From Hyparrhenia diplandra (lineage: Eukaryota; Streptophyta; Magnoliopsida; Poales; Poaceae): 64,000 nucleotides of DNA. The first letter of the stretch is position 1, and each line of letters opens with the position of its first letter. Both the position numbers and the translations under genes were made by a program. Positions 34,336 through 47,800 of this stretch are shown piece after piece. The notes under the pieces are model-generated. The model searched no databases. It was not told the origin of the DNA and saw only the letters and a program-made list of their open reading frames with translations. Where the stretch lies: positions 372,001-436,000 of the forward strand of contig JADLZK010007300.1 of NCBI GenBank assembly GCA_015847255.1, written 5' to 3'.

Positions 34336-37300
34336 GCGAGCCCCCATATTTAACTATGGGGACTCAAGTAGGGGGGCATCTTTGGAGTAACTTCGGGGCA
34401 ACAAATTCTCTCATACTACCTATGTCTCTTAGGCCAACAAATCTCCCTACCTATTTTCTTCGCATGTTTTCCTCAATCCCATGGCGTCTCTCTCTTGCGT
34501 GCCACAAAGCACATCTTACTCTTACCCCCCGACGAATACGTGTCTCCTCGGCCGGTGGCGCCCTCCCCATGCAGTCCCCTTCTCGATGGCGCATCTTTCC
34601 CACCAAAAGCCTCCCTAGGGCATCTCCTCTTGGGAAATAATGCTAAGAAGAATGCAATCGTGGGTTGCGTGCCACGAATCACGGTTCACATTTGACCAAA
34701 TTTATAAAAAATAATATTCACATTTATTGTTTTAGGTTAATCATATCATAATTAATTTAAAGCTATTTATTTAGTATCATGAATCTCGATATTTTTAATA
34801 ATAGATCAAACTAAAGGTAGTGAAACGTAGCCCTCCGCTAGAACTGCATTCTTTCAAGACTAAGGTAGTAGCTAGGTACGTGCAGATGAGGGCGACCGCC
34901 ACCGTTTTTCCCATCACTCGCGATGGACCGTGTCGTCCGGGCCATACTTTTGCATTCCGCGCGCAGTACTCGCACAAAACACCAAGAAGAGCAGTGGATC
35001 CAGCCATCTACCACTGCACGGCGCCGCTGTGCATCGTCACCGCCCCATTGTCCGTCTCCCGCGCCCAGTCGGTGCGCTTGTCCTCGCGCTCTTGAAGCCA
35101 CGTACCGGCCGGTCCATCCGTTTTGGCACGGGCCTTGTCGATCTCAGTCGTCATCGATCCTTGACACCCCGGCGGACGGGGCCGGACGTACGGCTGGCTG
35201 GACCATCCACGTCTGCCATGCCACGGCGCGGCACGGATCGTGGATCGGCGCTAGCACAGCACCACGGTCCACGCAAGTAATGCCGCTGCCGAGTCGAGTC
35301 GGGCGCGCCAACGTACGGTACGCCCGCGGCGCGGTCCATCCACACCTGCCACCGCCGTGCAGCTGGGATTTGTGTGGAGCCGTGCGCACCGGTGACCACA
35401 CTGACCAGTGATCCCACCCACGTCACGCGCAATAAGAGCGCCCAACGGGAAGAGCGTGACTAAAATACAGTCCTGACCACGAACAGTCCGCAGTAATGGC
35501 AATGGCCGGCCGGCCTACCGTCTCCTGGCTCCTGCGCATGTCATGTGTCGCCACCGCCGGCCGCTCCTGCGTCGTCGGCCCCGCGTCCGGCCACACCGGC
35601 TCCATCGGGACGACGACTCAGGAGGACCATTTGTGTGACATGACAAACATGCGTGGACGATCGATGGGGTAAAACGTACTCCTCCTACTGGTCCAACAGC
35701 AATTGCATACAGGAGCCGCGAGTTAAGCCGCGTACGAACGAACGGTGTCCATTACCACACACACGATCGAAACCGACCGGATTTGTCATGTGCTCGTACA
35801 CCTGTCGACACGAGGCCGGGGAGGAGGTCGGGTCCGCCGGACGGCCGGTCGCGATCTCATCCTTAATTCAGCGCGATCGCGATCTAATAAGCTACTGTAG
35901 CGTGCTCGCTAGCTATGCGGTGGTGGTAGTGCTGGGGCATGCTATGCAGCAGCTATAGCTACATTGCCGGCGTCACCCGTCGGTCCATGCACTACGTCAA
36001 TCAATACAGTAACGCGCACGACGACGGATTCGTGGCACAGTGCGCGCAGATGTGGTGGTGGTACTACGGCTAGTAGCTATAGCGTTCACCGATCGTGCAT
36101 TGCATGCATGCACGGGCTGGCATGGCACTAGTACCCCGACAACGGTGCCTTCCTACACGAATCAACCACCGCTCGCTATCATGGAGCCTGTCCACGGACG
36201 GGACGGACGGACGCGCCCATGCATGCACACGCCGCGCGACACGCACCACTGGCGCGCGTACGGCCATTGGTGGCACGAGCAGTGACTGCGTGGAGCGCGG
36301 TGGCTGCATGCGATGCGATGCGAGCCGCCGAGCCCCTATCGCCCATCGGATACTGTAGCCTGTGGCCTGGCGTTGCTGCTGCCCGTGGCTGACCTCCCAT
36401 CCGCTGCACAGTCCGGCTACTCCGCTGGGGGTCACATGCACATGCTTTTTGTGTGCATGCATGCCATGCCATGCCATGCAATGCACGGACGCGCAGATCG
36501 GATCCAACGCACACGACACGGTTTACAATCGCCTATAGTAGTCAGTAGTCACCTAGTAGATAGAAAAAGGTGGTACTGGTGCTTTGTGCTCTTAAAGCTA
36601 GGTTGGCTGTTTGCACACAGTGCCTTGACACGGGCCTATTGACTCGTTCCGGGGTGCGCGCGTAGTACGAGCTATACTAGTCCCGTGGATGCGACGCTGC
36701 CGACGACATGGACCGCGCCGTGCCGTGCCCGTGGGATCGGATCGGAATAGCAACAGCTAGCTCTAGCCGGCCCGATGGCAACGCTGCAGTCCTGTCCAGC
36801 CGGTGGGTGGACCAGATCCCAGCGCAGCCTACACACATGAAATGCATGCCATGCCATGCCAGCGCCCACGGCCGCGCGCGCGCAGCGGCACGGCACCGCC
36901 GGGAGCCCGGGGGCTCCATCCAGCACAGTGGCTCCCTCCTGTTCCTGTGGTCTTTACCTTTACCGTCGGCCCCGCGCAGCTAGGACCACGCGGCACTGCA
37001 CGGCCGCGCGCATCGCGCGTCGCTGGCCGAGGCAGATGAAGGCCCAGCCAGAGCGTACTGCGTCTGCGTGCCCCTCGCTTCGCTGCCTCTCTGCCTGTGG
37101 CGTCGTCGACGCGGTCCCCTGTCTCAGGCTTAGGGTCAGAGCACGGCATCGTGCCTGCGCGAATAAAGGCGCGTGCAGTCCACAGAATACCACGCCGCTG
37201 TGCTGGACCTGAGCCGTATCGACTGGCTTCGAGGCGGGGTGCATCTCGTTCCCATAGAGCACGGCTACCTACCGGCATTGAAAAGGGTTCGGGGTTTCGC

Positions 37301-40300
37301 GTCTGGTATGGTCTGTGCCGACATGGGTTCCTGCACAATGGCCTCATCTATATTCTCACCCAAATAAATCGAGAGGAGTATAAGACCAACAAAGTTCATT
37401 GCAAAATTACAGCCAAAAGCCATCATCAAAATACAAAAATCGAGTAATTCTATCCACTATCGTTTTTTATAAAAATGTTCTTTTTAAAATTAGTTCTAAA
37501 TTGAAAATTAAATTTATAAAAAAAATGTTAGTTTGAGTTTCCCTATGGGTTACTATAATAGAAGTTAAAAATCATATCTCCTCTCTCAAAGGCTACAAAA
37601 GCCAATACGTTGATTAAAGAAATCAAGAAAAATGTATGTATTACATATATAATTCATTCGATGTCTTGGTCAAATGTATTAATTCTAAAAAGTATATCTC
37701 CCTATGAAAAAATATAATTAAAATCAAAAATGTATTATATAATTCATGTTGCAACTACATGAGCTATTACACGTTACAAAAGAGCTATCTAAGTTCGAGA
37801 TAGATACTATGACAACCCTCGAAAAAACATCAAACAATTTTCGGTTCGCTTGTATCGCCTTCTCCCTATACCAAAAAAAAACATAACGTTGCTAAGACCT
37901 TATGTTAAATCCTTGTGAAATTGCAAATTTGACTTATTTCTCTAGTTAGCTAGAGAAGCCCGATGCTTTGATTCGAATCCCAACCAAGACATCATCGTAC
38001 TTTGATGTCTTGGTCACAACCTTTTCCAAATAATCTTATACCATCTCTCTTGATAAGACATTCCCGATACCACACTAATATGGTATCCAATTTATTTCAA
38101 TGTCATGAGATGAAATTGAGGCTTCGTGTGGACTACAACCATATGGGTACACAAATGGATGTATTTAGGCATGAGGAGTGAACTATTGTGGCCGCTATAA
38201 AGCCATAGCCATACCAATGAGCCTCCTTATCATCGACAGTTTCTACAACCCAAAAATTCTACCTTCCAATGTTCACGAAGGAATGAGTATAGCTAGACAA
38301 TAGATGTCCATATTTCGTAGAGCAAGTTCCACTTCAAGGATTAAGAAAGCTAACTAATGAAAATATGTGACAAAGCTTAGGTCTCTATTTAATTTTGATT
38401 TTTTCCATTCGAACTTGTCTAAGTATTCCATCACCAAAGTCTTCAACAAAGCAGGTGCCCTTCTCGATCTAGTGCTATTCTTTCTTCCAATTTAGACAGC
38501 CATATGAAGGCATCATCACTTTTACATAATCACATATCCAACCGCAAGGTGACTTCGTCTAGAATCTTGTTTAAAAATGGGACAGTAAGATTCTAGAACT
38601 TTTCTTAAGAGAATTGTTAAAACTCATAAAGGTCTAAACGAGGCTTTAGTCTATCCATTCATCACCGCTTGACCCTCATATTTTTTTACTCATGGAACAA
38701 TTGCTTAATGGTCATTCTTTGTCATCAACAAGCGGTTGTTAGTTCATCTTAGTTTTGCAAGAAATTCTTGAAATGACTTAAAATTTAGAAATGAGGGAGT
38801 ACATCTTACTTTATGCTTCTATATTGATATCTTGATACTACTATTTTAAAACATATTTTTGTGATGGGTGAAACAAACTTTTTTTTTACTGTAAATTCCT
38901 TGGACGTAAAAAAACCCATAGAATCTAGTAGAAAATTTGTGGTTTCCAGACATGCCCAATCAAACAACATCTTTGAAAAAAGATCTCTATACATGATTTC
39001 CGAAGTCTTGACCGTCTCTTAATAAAACTAATGTAACAAAAATACAATGTGAAACTCGTTTTGTTAATCAGAAAAGCTGGCTGGCATGGCTACCAAAGCT
39101 GACCTTCATTTGCCCTTTACCATTGAGCAGTGTCTCTATCCGACTCATTTGCTGGCGTGGCTAACCAAAGCTGGCAAGATGTTGCGTGGCGTCCACCATT
39201 GCACCCGGCCAGCTGGGCCCCGGCGGCATCGCCAAACGGCAAGCACGAAAGCTCGCAGGCCGTGGGGCCAGGCCAGAGGCAGCTCCTGCCACCCCTGCCG
39301 GACAGCGCCCCACCCACACGCCCGTAGGGTAGGGCTGCCTTTTTGTGTGATTATCCGTACCCGGCCGCACAGCTCCTTTTGAGGTGCACTGGCACACTGG
39401 CTCTTGCAGCAGAGGCGGAGAGGAGAGCGATGGAGATCGACAGGGCATCTGCGGCACAGCAGCAGAGGGCAAAGCCACTGCAGATCTTGCGGCAGCCTCG
39501 CGCACAGTCCCGTCGTCCCACGGATCTTGTTGCCGCTGCTGCGGCTGGTGCTGTCATGCATGGATGCCCATCAATCCACTTGCCTGGGGTCCTGCCTGTC
39601 CCTCACGCTGTTTCCTGCCTCTGCCGCTTGTACTCTTGCTTTTCACTTTTTCTGCGCCTGCATCGCGTGGTACTAGTACGACGGACTGCAGGGCAGCAGG
39701 ACCCAGGATTGTGGGGAGCAGTCGGGACGGTCTGGCTCATCAGCCAGCCTTCACCCTATGGGCCCCAGATCTGTCCTGTTGTTGCTTCACGCTGGTGCAT
39801 GTGTAAGTAACCCGTACTATCCTGCTGCTGGGATGGGATTTGATGGCTGCACGCAGGCCCTACCGACCAGTACAGTACAGTACTCGCTCGTCTCCTACGG
39901 CCTGGCCCGCAGCAACGGGTGGTTTCCCACTGCAGCAGTGTTGCCACTCTACTACAGTGGACAGTGGATTGGGTGGGGGTTGATCGATCTGCTGCGCAGC
40001 TGGCGCGGTGCGCATGTCCTGTGCGGTGGCAGACCTGCTGGCCTGCAGGTTGTAGCAGCGCCGTGTTTGATGCGTGCGCAGCAGCCACGGTGCACGCCGG
40101 CGACCTGCGTGGAGCCGATCATCACCCTTCACCAAAAGGGAGGGGCACCGAGAACCTAGGCCAGAGTGTGCGGCAGGGGCACTACCGGGAACCATTCATG
40201 CTGGCATACTCATACGAGCACGCTGCTCTGCGCCCTAGCAACGGGCAAGGATGGAGAGCGGATCGAGAGCATGGATGGCTTGGCCACTGGTGGCAAACAG

Positions 40301-42430
40301 TGAAAGTCGTGGCTCGTTGCATTGGGCAGGGCAGCAGCTGAGCCTGAATGAATGGCCACGGGACACGGCCTCCAGGGCATGGCATGGGCATGCTGTGCCG
40401 GCCGTACGGCTTCAACGCTCCTTGGGTAGTGGGTACCGGATTCTTTTGGACTACTACCACTTGCTAACAGATTTTCCTGTGAGAGCAATTAACTTGGAAT
40501 CGGTATCTCATTGCACATTTGTCAAGCAATTTGAATTCTTTGGGAAAACAAAAACATAGACAACGACTCGGGCATAGATGTAGTATACTATCTGCCACCG
40601 AATTTTCTTGTCCACTGTTAATAACTCACCTCACGATCGATCCGCTGGTCAGTTGCAGTTGTTATTAACCAGCATTTCTCAAAAAATAAATGATCGAAGA
40701 GACGAGAGACCTGTACGCTAGCTACTGGCAACGACCGAACGACGAGTGGCCGACGGTTCAGTTCAGTCCACTTCGGGCACCGCCCTGTCCACCTGCAATC
40801 CTCATCCATCTATTCATCCATCCATCCATCCATCCCCGTCGTCTTCTGGCGGCATGGCCGATCATATTCATATCCAAGCGAGACAAGAGCACGTCACGGC
40901 CACGCCGTGCAATACAAAAGAGGGTGGCGCGCCGGCCGGACGCATGACGACGCCTCATCGACCACGCCGTCGGCGTCGTCTACCGGCCGATGACGACGCG
41001 CCGAACGAATAATCCTGGCCGACCCACCGAGTTGCATGCCCGCTGGTGGCGGTGGCGTGCCTCACCGTCCGCTTTGCTCGTGTCACGCTCGATGCACTGT
41101 CGCGACGTAGACCGCCTGACCTGCCGTCGTACATGTACAAGTTGGAGTCCGGGTATGTGACGACTCTGTCTGGCCCCACAGGCCAAGTCTATCGCTGGCG
41201 TTTCTGCTCAACGTCGAACGGCACGTACGGCGACCTCTCCTCGACCACACAGTCCGTAATGCTAGTATTCCTGGTACTATAAGCTTTGTGATTAACTTGT
41301 CACAATCGGTTTGACGTGCGCTTGCAGCGGAGTCCGTATACTGCTACTATTGAATTGATAATGGAGCTGCCAACAAGGTTGTGATAGACGAGAACGATGG
41401 ATCGAGATGCAACGAACACGGACGAAACCGACACGGCAGCACGTACGGGATGGAATGAATGGATCGATCGGCGGACTTTTTTTTCCAGCGCCATGCCATG
41501 TGCGACGGGACCGGCTCCGACATGTCGGGGCGTGGCTCCCAACGCCGGCCGCGCCGTGCACGCAGCGACCCACGAACCAACCCCAACCCCAACCTTGGTG
41601 GTGTGCACGGTACTACGGAGGTGCTGTTCCTAGCTTGTTGGTTGGGTTGACAGCCGTGCGTGCGTGCCCAAGCAAAGCGGATCACATGCGTTCGGTCGGT
41701 TAGCAGTTGCGCTGACAGGCACGGCACAGGCGAACGGATCGGAAGGCGTGTCCGTGTCACGTCGTCAAAGCTAGTAAGCTACTGTACGTACAGCTGAACT
41801 CGATGCTCCACTGTGTAGTCGTCGTCGATTACATATACTAGGCGATGGTGTGCTTGGACGGACGGGTATCTATCTGCGTACCTGGACGCTGGACCTGTGG
41901 ATGGGTTTGATGGATCATTGGCGACCGATGCCGATGCGCAGACAGGGATGGGATCGGCGAACAAGGCGTGATGGACACGACCGGCCGGGGAAACGCATCA
42001 TCGTGTCGCGCTCGGTCGTCGCTACCGGCTGCCGCTGCCCGTCGCTGTACCACTCGCCTTTGTCCGTGTCCGGCACGTCCGTCCATCGTCCTCGTCCCGC
42101 GCGCGCTGCTAGTAGTAGTGCTAGCTGCGGCCGAGCCAATTAATAAGTTTGCGGATGGCAACAGGAGGTCTCCCTCAAAGCGTGACACGCGTGAATTATA
42201 TGGCCATCCGTCCAGATGCAGGAATTTTCCGGAGTTGAAAAACAAAAACTATAGGACGACGGCGATAACCTGTGTCGTCGTCACCCGTCCATATGTTTCT
42301 GTTCACAAGTAAATGCGAGGAAAATACTCCGTAGAATTGTAGGGATGATAGCAGAGGAGGTGGCAAAGGAAGTATGCTCCACGCATATATGTTGGTTGGC
42401 AGAAACATTTCTGCACTGTGAATTGCTCTT
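34336..42430. other. Long anonymous non-coding stretch
   Basis: No domain-bearing frame was found on either strand. 34.8-37.3 kb and 39.1-40.5 kb are GC-rich with many overlapping but meaningless frames and CATG-rich words (for example a catgc/ccatg run at 36455-36482). 37.4-39.0 kb is AT-rich and ends with a single Stowaway-like terminus (gagggagtac, near 38792). A (CCAT)n tract lies at about 40810-40835. Short CpG-rich islands could be regulatory, but nothing specific can be claimed. Confidence 0.45.
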
Positions 42431-42977
42431 CAAGCTATCCAGAAAATCGTAGGTTGAAGGACTAATGGTTGAAGAGAGAACCAAAGAGAGAACTAATGGC
42501 GATTACTCTTTGGTTTATTTGGTCAAAACGTAATAGCGTCAGAATAGAACAGAGGCGAAGGCCAGCTAAGATTTTAGCACGAGACATTGAACTCTTTGGC
42601 AATGAAAATATTCAGATATGTTACGATACGTCACCCACCAATGGATAGTATAAGAAGAAATGGACCAAGTCACCAGATAATGTCCTTAACCTGAATATTG
42701 ACGGCTCCTTTAAACCAAATGAGAAAGCTGGAAGTCAGGGCTTCCAGATCCGAGATAGAGATGGTGATTTGATCATGTCGGGCAGAGGCAAAGTCGATAA
42801 CCTACTTAGTGCCTTTCAATCTGAATTGATCGCTTGTCGGCGGTTATGACTTAGGAATTAACCACCTCATACTAGAAACTGATGGAGATGAGGCGGTGCT
42901 AGCTTTGAAATCATCGGCATATGATGAGTCAATCTTTGCTCATCTGATTGAGGAGATAAAATTTCAAGCTAGCTTAA
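42430..42977 (+). mobile_element. LINE 3' end, first part (RNase H), split by another LINE
   Basis: The plus strand reads the end of a LINE ORF2: LWFIWSKRNSVRIEQRRRPA, then WTKSPDNVLNLNIDGSFKPN (first catalytic Asp), LLSAFQSELIAC (Glu) and GINHLILETDGDEAVLA (Asp). An in-frame TAG (about 42648) and a frame change near 42840 show decay. The sequence is interrupted at 42977 by the inserted LINE and resumes at 44119. Confidence 0.75.
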
Positions 42978-44118
42978 TTTTTTTGAGGAAAACAGGGGGG
43001 TCCCCTACTGTGATTTATTAAAACAAACAAAAGGTCTTACAAACCAAGGTTCAAGAAACATAAAAAGAACAAAAAAAATTAAAAAGATTACACAAGAAGG
43101 TCTATCCATTGGTCAAACAAAGCAGATCGAGGAGCAGCAGCCCTGAGCTTAGCCAAGGACAGTTCTTTTTGAAGACTTGCTTAACTGAATGCAGAGAAGG
43201 TGCAAGATGCCTGAAAATACTGTCATTTCTGGCCGACCAAATTGACCAAAACATTGCAATGATGATCTCCATGAAGATTGGACTAGGCATCGGGATTTGA
43301 AGGACGAGCGTGTTCGAATGTCCATTTGAATTGCATTTGCTAATCCCAAAAGATCCCAAGCAGACATAGCAAAGGGACAGTGGAGAAAGAGATGTTCAAC
43401 AGTTTTGGAGAGTTAAGCTGGCATAACACACAACTGTAATCATCAAGGATCATATTTCTTCTTTGTAACAAGTCCCTTGTGCTTAACCTATCTCTTAGCA
43501 CCAACCGGAAGAAAATTTTTCTTTTTTTGGTTGATGGGCATTTTTGCAAAGCCATTTGAAAATAGGGGAAACCTGGGTGACCCGAGAGTTGAGAGTAGGC
43601 CTTCTTTGAAGAGAAGGTAGAGGAACCCCAAATATATGTCCAAGTGTAAGAACCTTCCCGAGGTTGGAGATCATTTAAGAGGACAAGTGAGATTTTGAAG
43701 TTGACTGAAATCCTAGTGTCTTTGGAGTAGGAGAAAAGTTGACTTGAAAGATCCGGTTCAGCTAGGACCTGTTGAACTGAAATCCTAGTGTCTTTGGAGT
43801 AGGAGAAAAGTTGAGGCATATTTATACTCAGCAGCTGGTTATTCCAAACATCTGTCCAAAAGAAGCATGAGGCACCATCAACCATAACTGCACTAGCCAT
43901 TCCTTTGTAAGTATCTAAGAATTTACAGATATCTCTCCACCAAAATGACAATTTTCTATTGTTTACAGATAAATGACCATTTTGATAATGGGTGTTCCAA
44001 ATGAGTTGCACCCAAAGGACCGACTCTCTATTGAAGAATTTATGCAGATGCTTTAGGAGCAAGCTCTGGTTCTGGGTAGTCAAATTTATTGCCCCCAGAC
44101 CACCATTGCTAGCTTAAA
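42968..44118 (-). mobile_element. Inserted LINE 3' end with 10-bp target duplication
   Basis: GCTAGCTTAA flanks the insert (42968-42977 and 44109-44118). The minus strand ends with an A tail (T run 42978-42984). Reading minus from 44108: GGLGAINLTTQNQSLLLKHL (conserved tail of the LINE reverse transcriptase), MVDGASCFFWTDVWNN, then a zinc-binding zf-RVT region (RDLLQRRNMILDDYSCVLCQ) and the C-terminal tail with AMFWSIWSARNDSIFRH. The insert is truncated at its 5' side, as usual for LINEs. The long frame 44083-43340 is open but ends in a frame break before the C-terminal part. A 72-bp in-frame tandem duplication lies inside. Confidence 0.88.
43704..43814. repeat. 72-bp-period duplication inside the inserted LINE
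   Basis: The phrase actgaaatcctagtgtcttt plus the following 18 bases occurs at 43704 and again at 43776, a period of 72, with unrelated sequence between. On the protein level QLFSYSKDTRISV is repeated in frame. Confidence 0.93.
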
Positions 44119-44319
44119 TTTCCTTAGCCTTGTGTGCGTTTATGCTAACAGATTGTGTAATGTTACGCCTCATGAGCCGGGCTTGTAACTTGTAAGGGTT
44201 ATCTATGTTCAGAAGAGGAGGGGATCATCACCGATTTCATGCCCGATGACGTAGCCGTGATTGTCGCTAACGATTCTGTTACCCAATGAGTAATGAGAAA
44301 CCCATGTTTAAAAAAAACA
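44119..44319 (+). mobile_element. LINE 3' end, second part with poly-A tail
   Basis: Continuation of the split LINE: an RNase H C-terminal remnant (VCVYANRLCN and a degraded VAHEL-like motif), then DFMPDDVAVIVANDSVTQ and a stop (44287-44289), followed shortly by eight A (44310-44317). Together with 42430-42977 this restores one plus-strand LINE 3' end once the insert is removed. Confidence 0.72.
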
Positions 44320-44353
44320 ATTAGCACGATCCGAACGGTTATTTTCAAGAAGC

Positions 44354-44673
44354 CGGCCAAAGAGCCCACATCTAGGAGACCCATCCGCTAGCCGGGCCGG
44401 CCAGAAGCTCTACAAGGCCGAAGCCCAAGAACGCCCGCACTTCCGCCGGCCCGAGTGGGTTTGCGACCTGTCTTTGTCCGTGCCGTGAATGAGTACAAGT
44501 AGAGGAGCACCGGGATGCCGCCGTCTTGATCTTGTCATCTATTATCTCTAGCTATTTTGAATCCTGTAATAGAACCGGCAATCCGCCATAGTAATACAAT
44601 TAGCTCGGCGGCGACGCCGGGTCGAACTCTATCTCGTTCCGATTCCGAGCAAGAGCCCCGCTGGCCGCCGACA
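44354..44673 (+). repeat. 5' LTR of the gypsy element
   Basis: About 320 bp, closely similar along its length to the 3' LTR (shared phrases gtgccgtgaatgagtacaag and atcttgtcatctattatctc). Its first bases have mutated (CG instead of TG), but the preceding GAAGC (44349-44353) matches the duplication after the 3' LTR. It ends GCCGACA at 44673. Confidence 0.85.
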
Positions 44674-46590
44674 AGTGGTACCCGCCTCCCCGCCGATCCC
44701 TCCGCTGTTCGTGCCGGATTTTCCCTCCCTCCCATCCCCACTTCACGGTTCCGGCCCAGCGGGTGCCCATGGATCCGGTCGCGGCGTCAAGCGACCGACA
44801 ACCTCATCAGCAGTTCGAGACCCTTCAAAGGCGGGATCGAAGTCGTCATCGCAACGCTTGGCGCGGGGAGTCGCCGTCTCGGAGGCCACCGGCTCGAGCG
44901 CGTCTCGGATCGGTCCGCCGCTACCGAGGCCTACGGCCGCTTCGACACCGAAATCGTCGCCACGCCGAGAACCCTCTCCGCGAGCCACTACTCCCCCGCT
45001 GTCGCCGCCGACAACCGGGGCGGCCCTTTCGAGATCCGCTCAACGACTTGGCCGCTCGTCCATGATGTCGAGCTCGGCGCCCATCGGCGGTTCAAGAGGC
45101 GCGATCTGTAGCGTGCCGCCCAGCGCTCAGTCCTCCACCGTAGCAAGTAGCTAGAGTCTGGCGACCCATGGTCGAGCCGTTGGCCGCCTTCGTCCGCTCG
45201 AGCTCGGCGCCCGCTTATTCGCTGCCCGGGGCGGATTCGCTCCCGGTATTGGATTGGTCGCCGGCCACGCGTCGCGAGGGCAACGACCGACCGGGCCATG
45301 GGCCCGCGGCGTCGAAACGACTACACGGGCGACGGGGCATGGTTCCTTCGCGGCCATGGCCCCGTTCGGCCAATGGTACGTTCCACCCGCCTCCCACCCA
45401 TCTTCCTTCTTCGGCGGGTCACTCCCCGCTCCCCGTTCTACCAATTTCACCACGATCCACCTAATCCACCATATCCGCCCCTAATCCACCGTATCCACCA
45501 CCAATTCCACCGGAGAATCTGCACTCCACCCTACCATCCGCCCCCAAATCCACCACCTCCATATCCACCACCTGCTTCAAACCAATTCCACCATGCCTCC
45601 AACCTCAATTTCTCCCAATTTTACCATCCTACTCTGTGTTACCCTCCACCCACCCTCACGGATCCCCTCACCATACCTCCAATTCCCACCTCGGCCGCCT
45701 ACCCAAACCGTTGTTTCCCCAATTCGATGGTGATAACCCTCGCCTATGGATCACTCATGCCCGGTCCCATTTCGAGATGTATTACATTGCATCCATCGGT
45801 CCGGTGCGTATTGCTACCCACCACTTCACTAGCGGGCTGCCGTTGGTTACGATCTGCATTGGCGTCGCCGAGAACATTTCTGGGATGCCTTCACACAAAT
45901 GGTCGAGATCGTTTCGGTCGTGATCAACACGAGCCGTTGATCCGACAACAACTCCACATATCACATACTTCCACCGTTACCGATTACATCGGCGCTACAC
46001 CGATTTGGTGGAACGGTTAGCTTTACAATCCCAATCGACACATTAGCTATCGTGGCCCGGTTCATTGACGGTCTCCGTCCGGACATTCGTCCCGCTCTTC
46101 TTCTCGCTGGCGTCCTTTGGATTTGGATACTGCCTGCACTCTTGCATTGATACGGGGAAGAGGCCCCGGAGTATGGAGCACGCCGTGAGTACAAGACATC
46201 GGATGGTTCCCATTTCGCCAGGACGGCGACGGTCAAGGGTGCTCTTCCACCGCCCCCTCCACCACCTCGGGCACCCAATAGACCTGCTGATGGTCGAGTT
46301 CCTGGTGCCGAGAAGAAGTCGCTCGACGAGAAGCTTGCAGCCCTCCGCGCATCCCGTCGTGCTCGGGGGCGCCGTGCGCCAGCGGGGCGGAAGTGGGCGC
46401 ATGCGGTCACCGGTGTGCCCCTGTTCCTCGGTGTTCACCGCTGCGGGGAAGTGTGGGAAATCTGGCCGGGGATGACTCCTATGAGGAAGGTGAGACATCG
46501 ACCCGCACATCTTGTTCGCCGCCGAGGTCGGGCCGATGTTGTCATCACGTTGTCATGATTCTTTTTCGCTATACGCATCTATGCGCTTGA

Positions 46591-47058
46591 TTGGGTCAAG
46601 ATGTCGGCAAGCGAGTTTCCATTTTGATTGATTCCGGCAGTACACATTCTTTCATCGCCAGCACGCTTGCTCGGGATATTGGGCGCTCAACCCTTGTTAC
46701 ATCCTATGTCCTGCTCGGCGCGGATGGTACTATTCTAACCTCAGGATTCCGAAGTTCCCCGATGTTGAGTGGTCAAGGCGGGATGTTTCATTCCATTCCT
46801 CATTGCGTATCATTCGGTTGGGCTCCTATGACCTCATCATTGGTATGGATTGGCTTGAGGCTTTCTCCTATGAAGGTTCACCGGCATGACAAATGGATGT
46901 GTATTCCTTATGGTGACCGTAATGTCTTTCGTTGCAAAGGTCATTCAGATCATTCTTTGCCGCAGATTAGTTTGTGCGTTGTCTCGCTTATCTGCGAGCA
47001 GGATAGTGACTCCATTCCTTCGGATGTCCCTCCGCCTATCGAGAGAGTTGTTAGATGA
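46591..47058 (+). pseudogene. Gypsy aspartic protease region
   Basis: The frame contains VSILIDSGSTHSFIASTLAR, the retropepsin active-site motif (D-S-G), followed by SYVLLGADGTILTS. The retropepsin matures the retroelement polyprotein. The frame then degenerates. It is a fragment of the element's broken polyprotein, not a separate gene. Confidence 0.85.
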
Positions 47059-47235
47059 GTACAAAGGCTCTCTTTGCGTCACCATCCGAAGTTGCCACCT
47101 CGGCGTGCCCGTGACCACACCATTCCTCCGTACTGAGCATCACCGTTGCGATTCGACAAGGGTATAATCCAAAACTCAAAGACGAAATAGAGCGGCGGGT
47201 TTTCGAACCGTTGGATTCTCGCTTTATCGGACCAA

Positions 47236-47800
47236 GTGTCGAGTGCTTATTCTTCTCCTGTGCTGCTTGTTCATAAAAAGGATGGCAGTTGGCGCATGTG
47301 CGTTGATTACAGAATGCTAAATGCACTTACAGTCAAAGCCAAATTTCCCATTCCTGTGGTAGACGAGTTGTTGGATGAATTGTCTGGTGCCCGATATTTC
47401 TCTTGTGCGGACTTACGTCTTTGGTTTCAATCAAATCAGATTGGCCGAGGGTGAGGAATACAAAACCGCTTTTCAAACATTTGGGGCGGTTCGAATACAA
47501 CGTCATGTCGTTTGGTCTTACCGGGTGCTCCCAACACTTTTCGACCGCCATGAATGGAACTCTCAAAACAGGTTCGCCAATTTGCCATCGTCTTCTTCGA
47601 TGATATACTTGTATCTGATCCGCACTTGGCCTCTCATATTGAGCACCTGAAACAAGTATTTCAGTTGTTAGCTGCTGATCAGTGGCATTTGAAGCTCAGC
47701 AAATGTCGTTTTGCACAGCAAACTATCTCTTACCTCGGCCATGTCATCAGTGCTGAAGGGGTGTCTACAGATCAAGCAAAGTGGCCGATGTCCAACGCCG
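47236..47800 (+). pseudogene. Gypsy reverse transcriptase region
   Basis: Pieces in two or three frames: SAYSSPVLLVHKKDGSWRMC, VDYRMLNALTVKAKFPIPVV, DELLDELSGARYFS, then after frame changes IVFFDDILV (the FxDD catalytic box; the first D is the metal ligand pair) and HLKLSKCRFAQQTISYLGHV. The order and spacing match gypsy reverse transcriptase. Frame breaks near 47420 and 47520 make it inactive. Confidence 0.87.

Noticed and set aside
37965..37985. tRNA B-box-like gattcgaatccc
   Set aside because: No A box at the right distance and no acceptor stem pairing.
39086..40559. Cluster of frames of 100-155 codons on both strands
   Set aside because: The frames overlap each other on both strands, lack domains and splice structure, and follow from high GC content.
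44557..45484. Overlapping frames of 100-240 codons in the gypsy 5' region
   Set aside because: They are fragments or shadows of the decayed gag and leader, with no independent gene signature.
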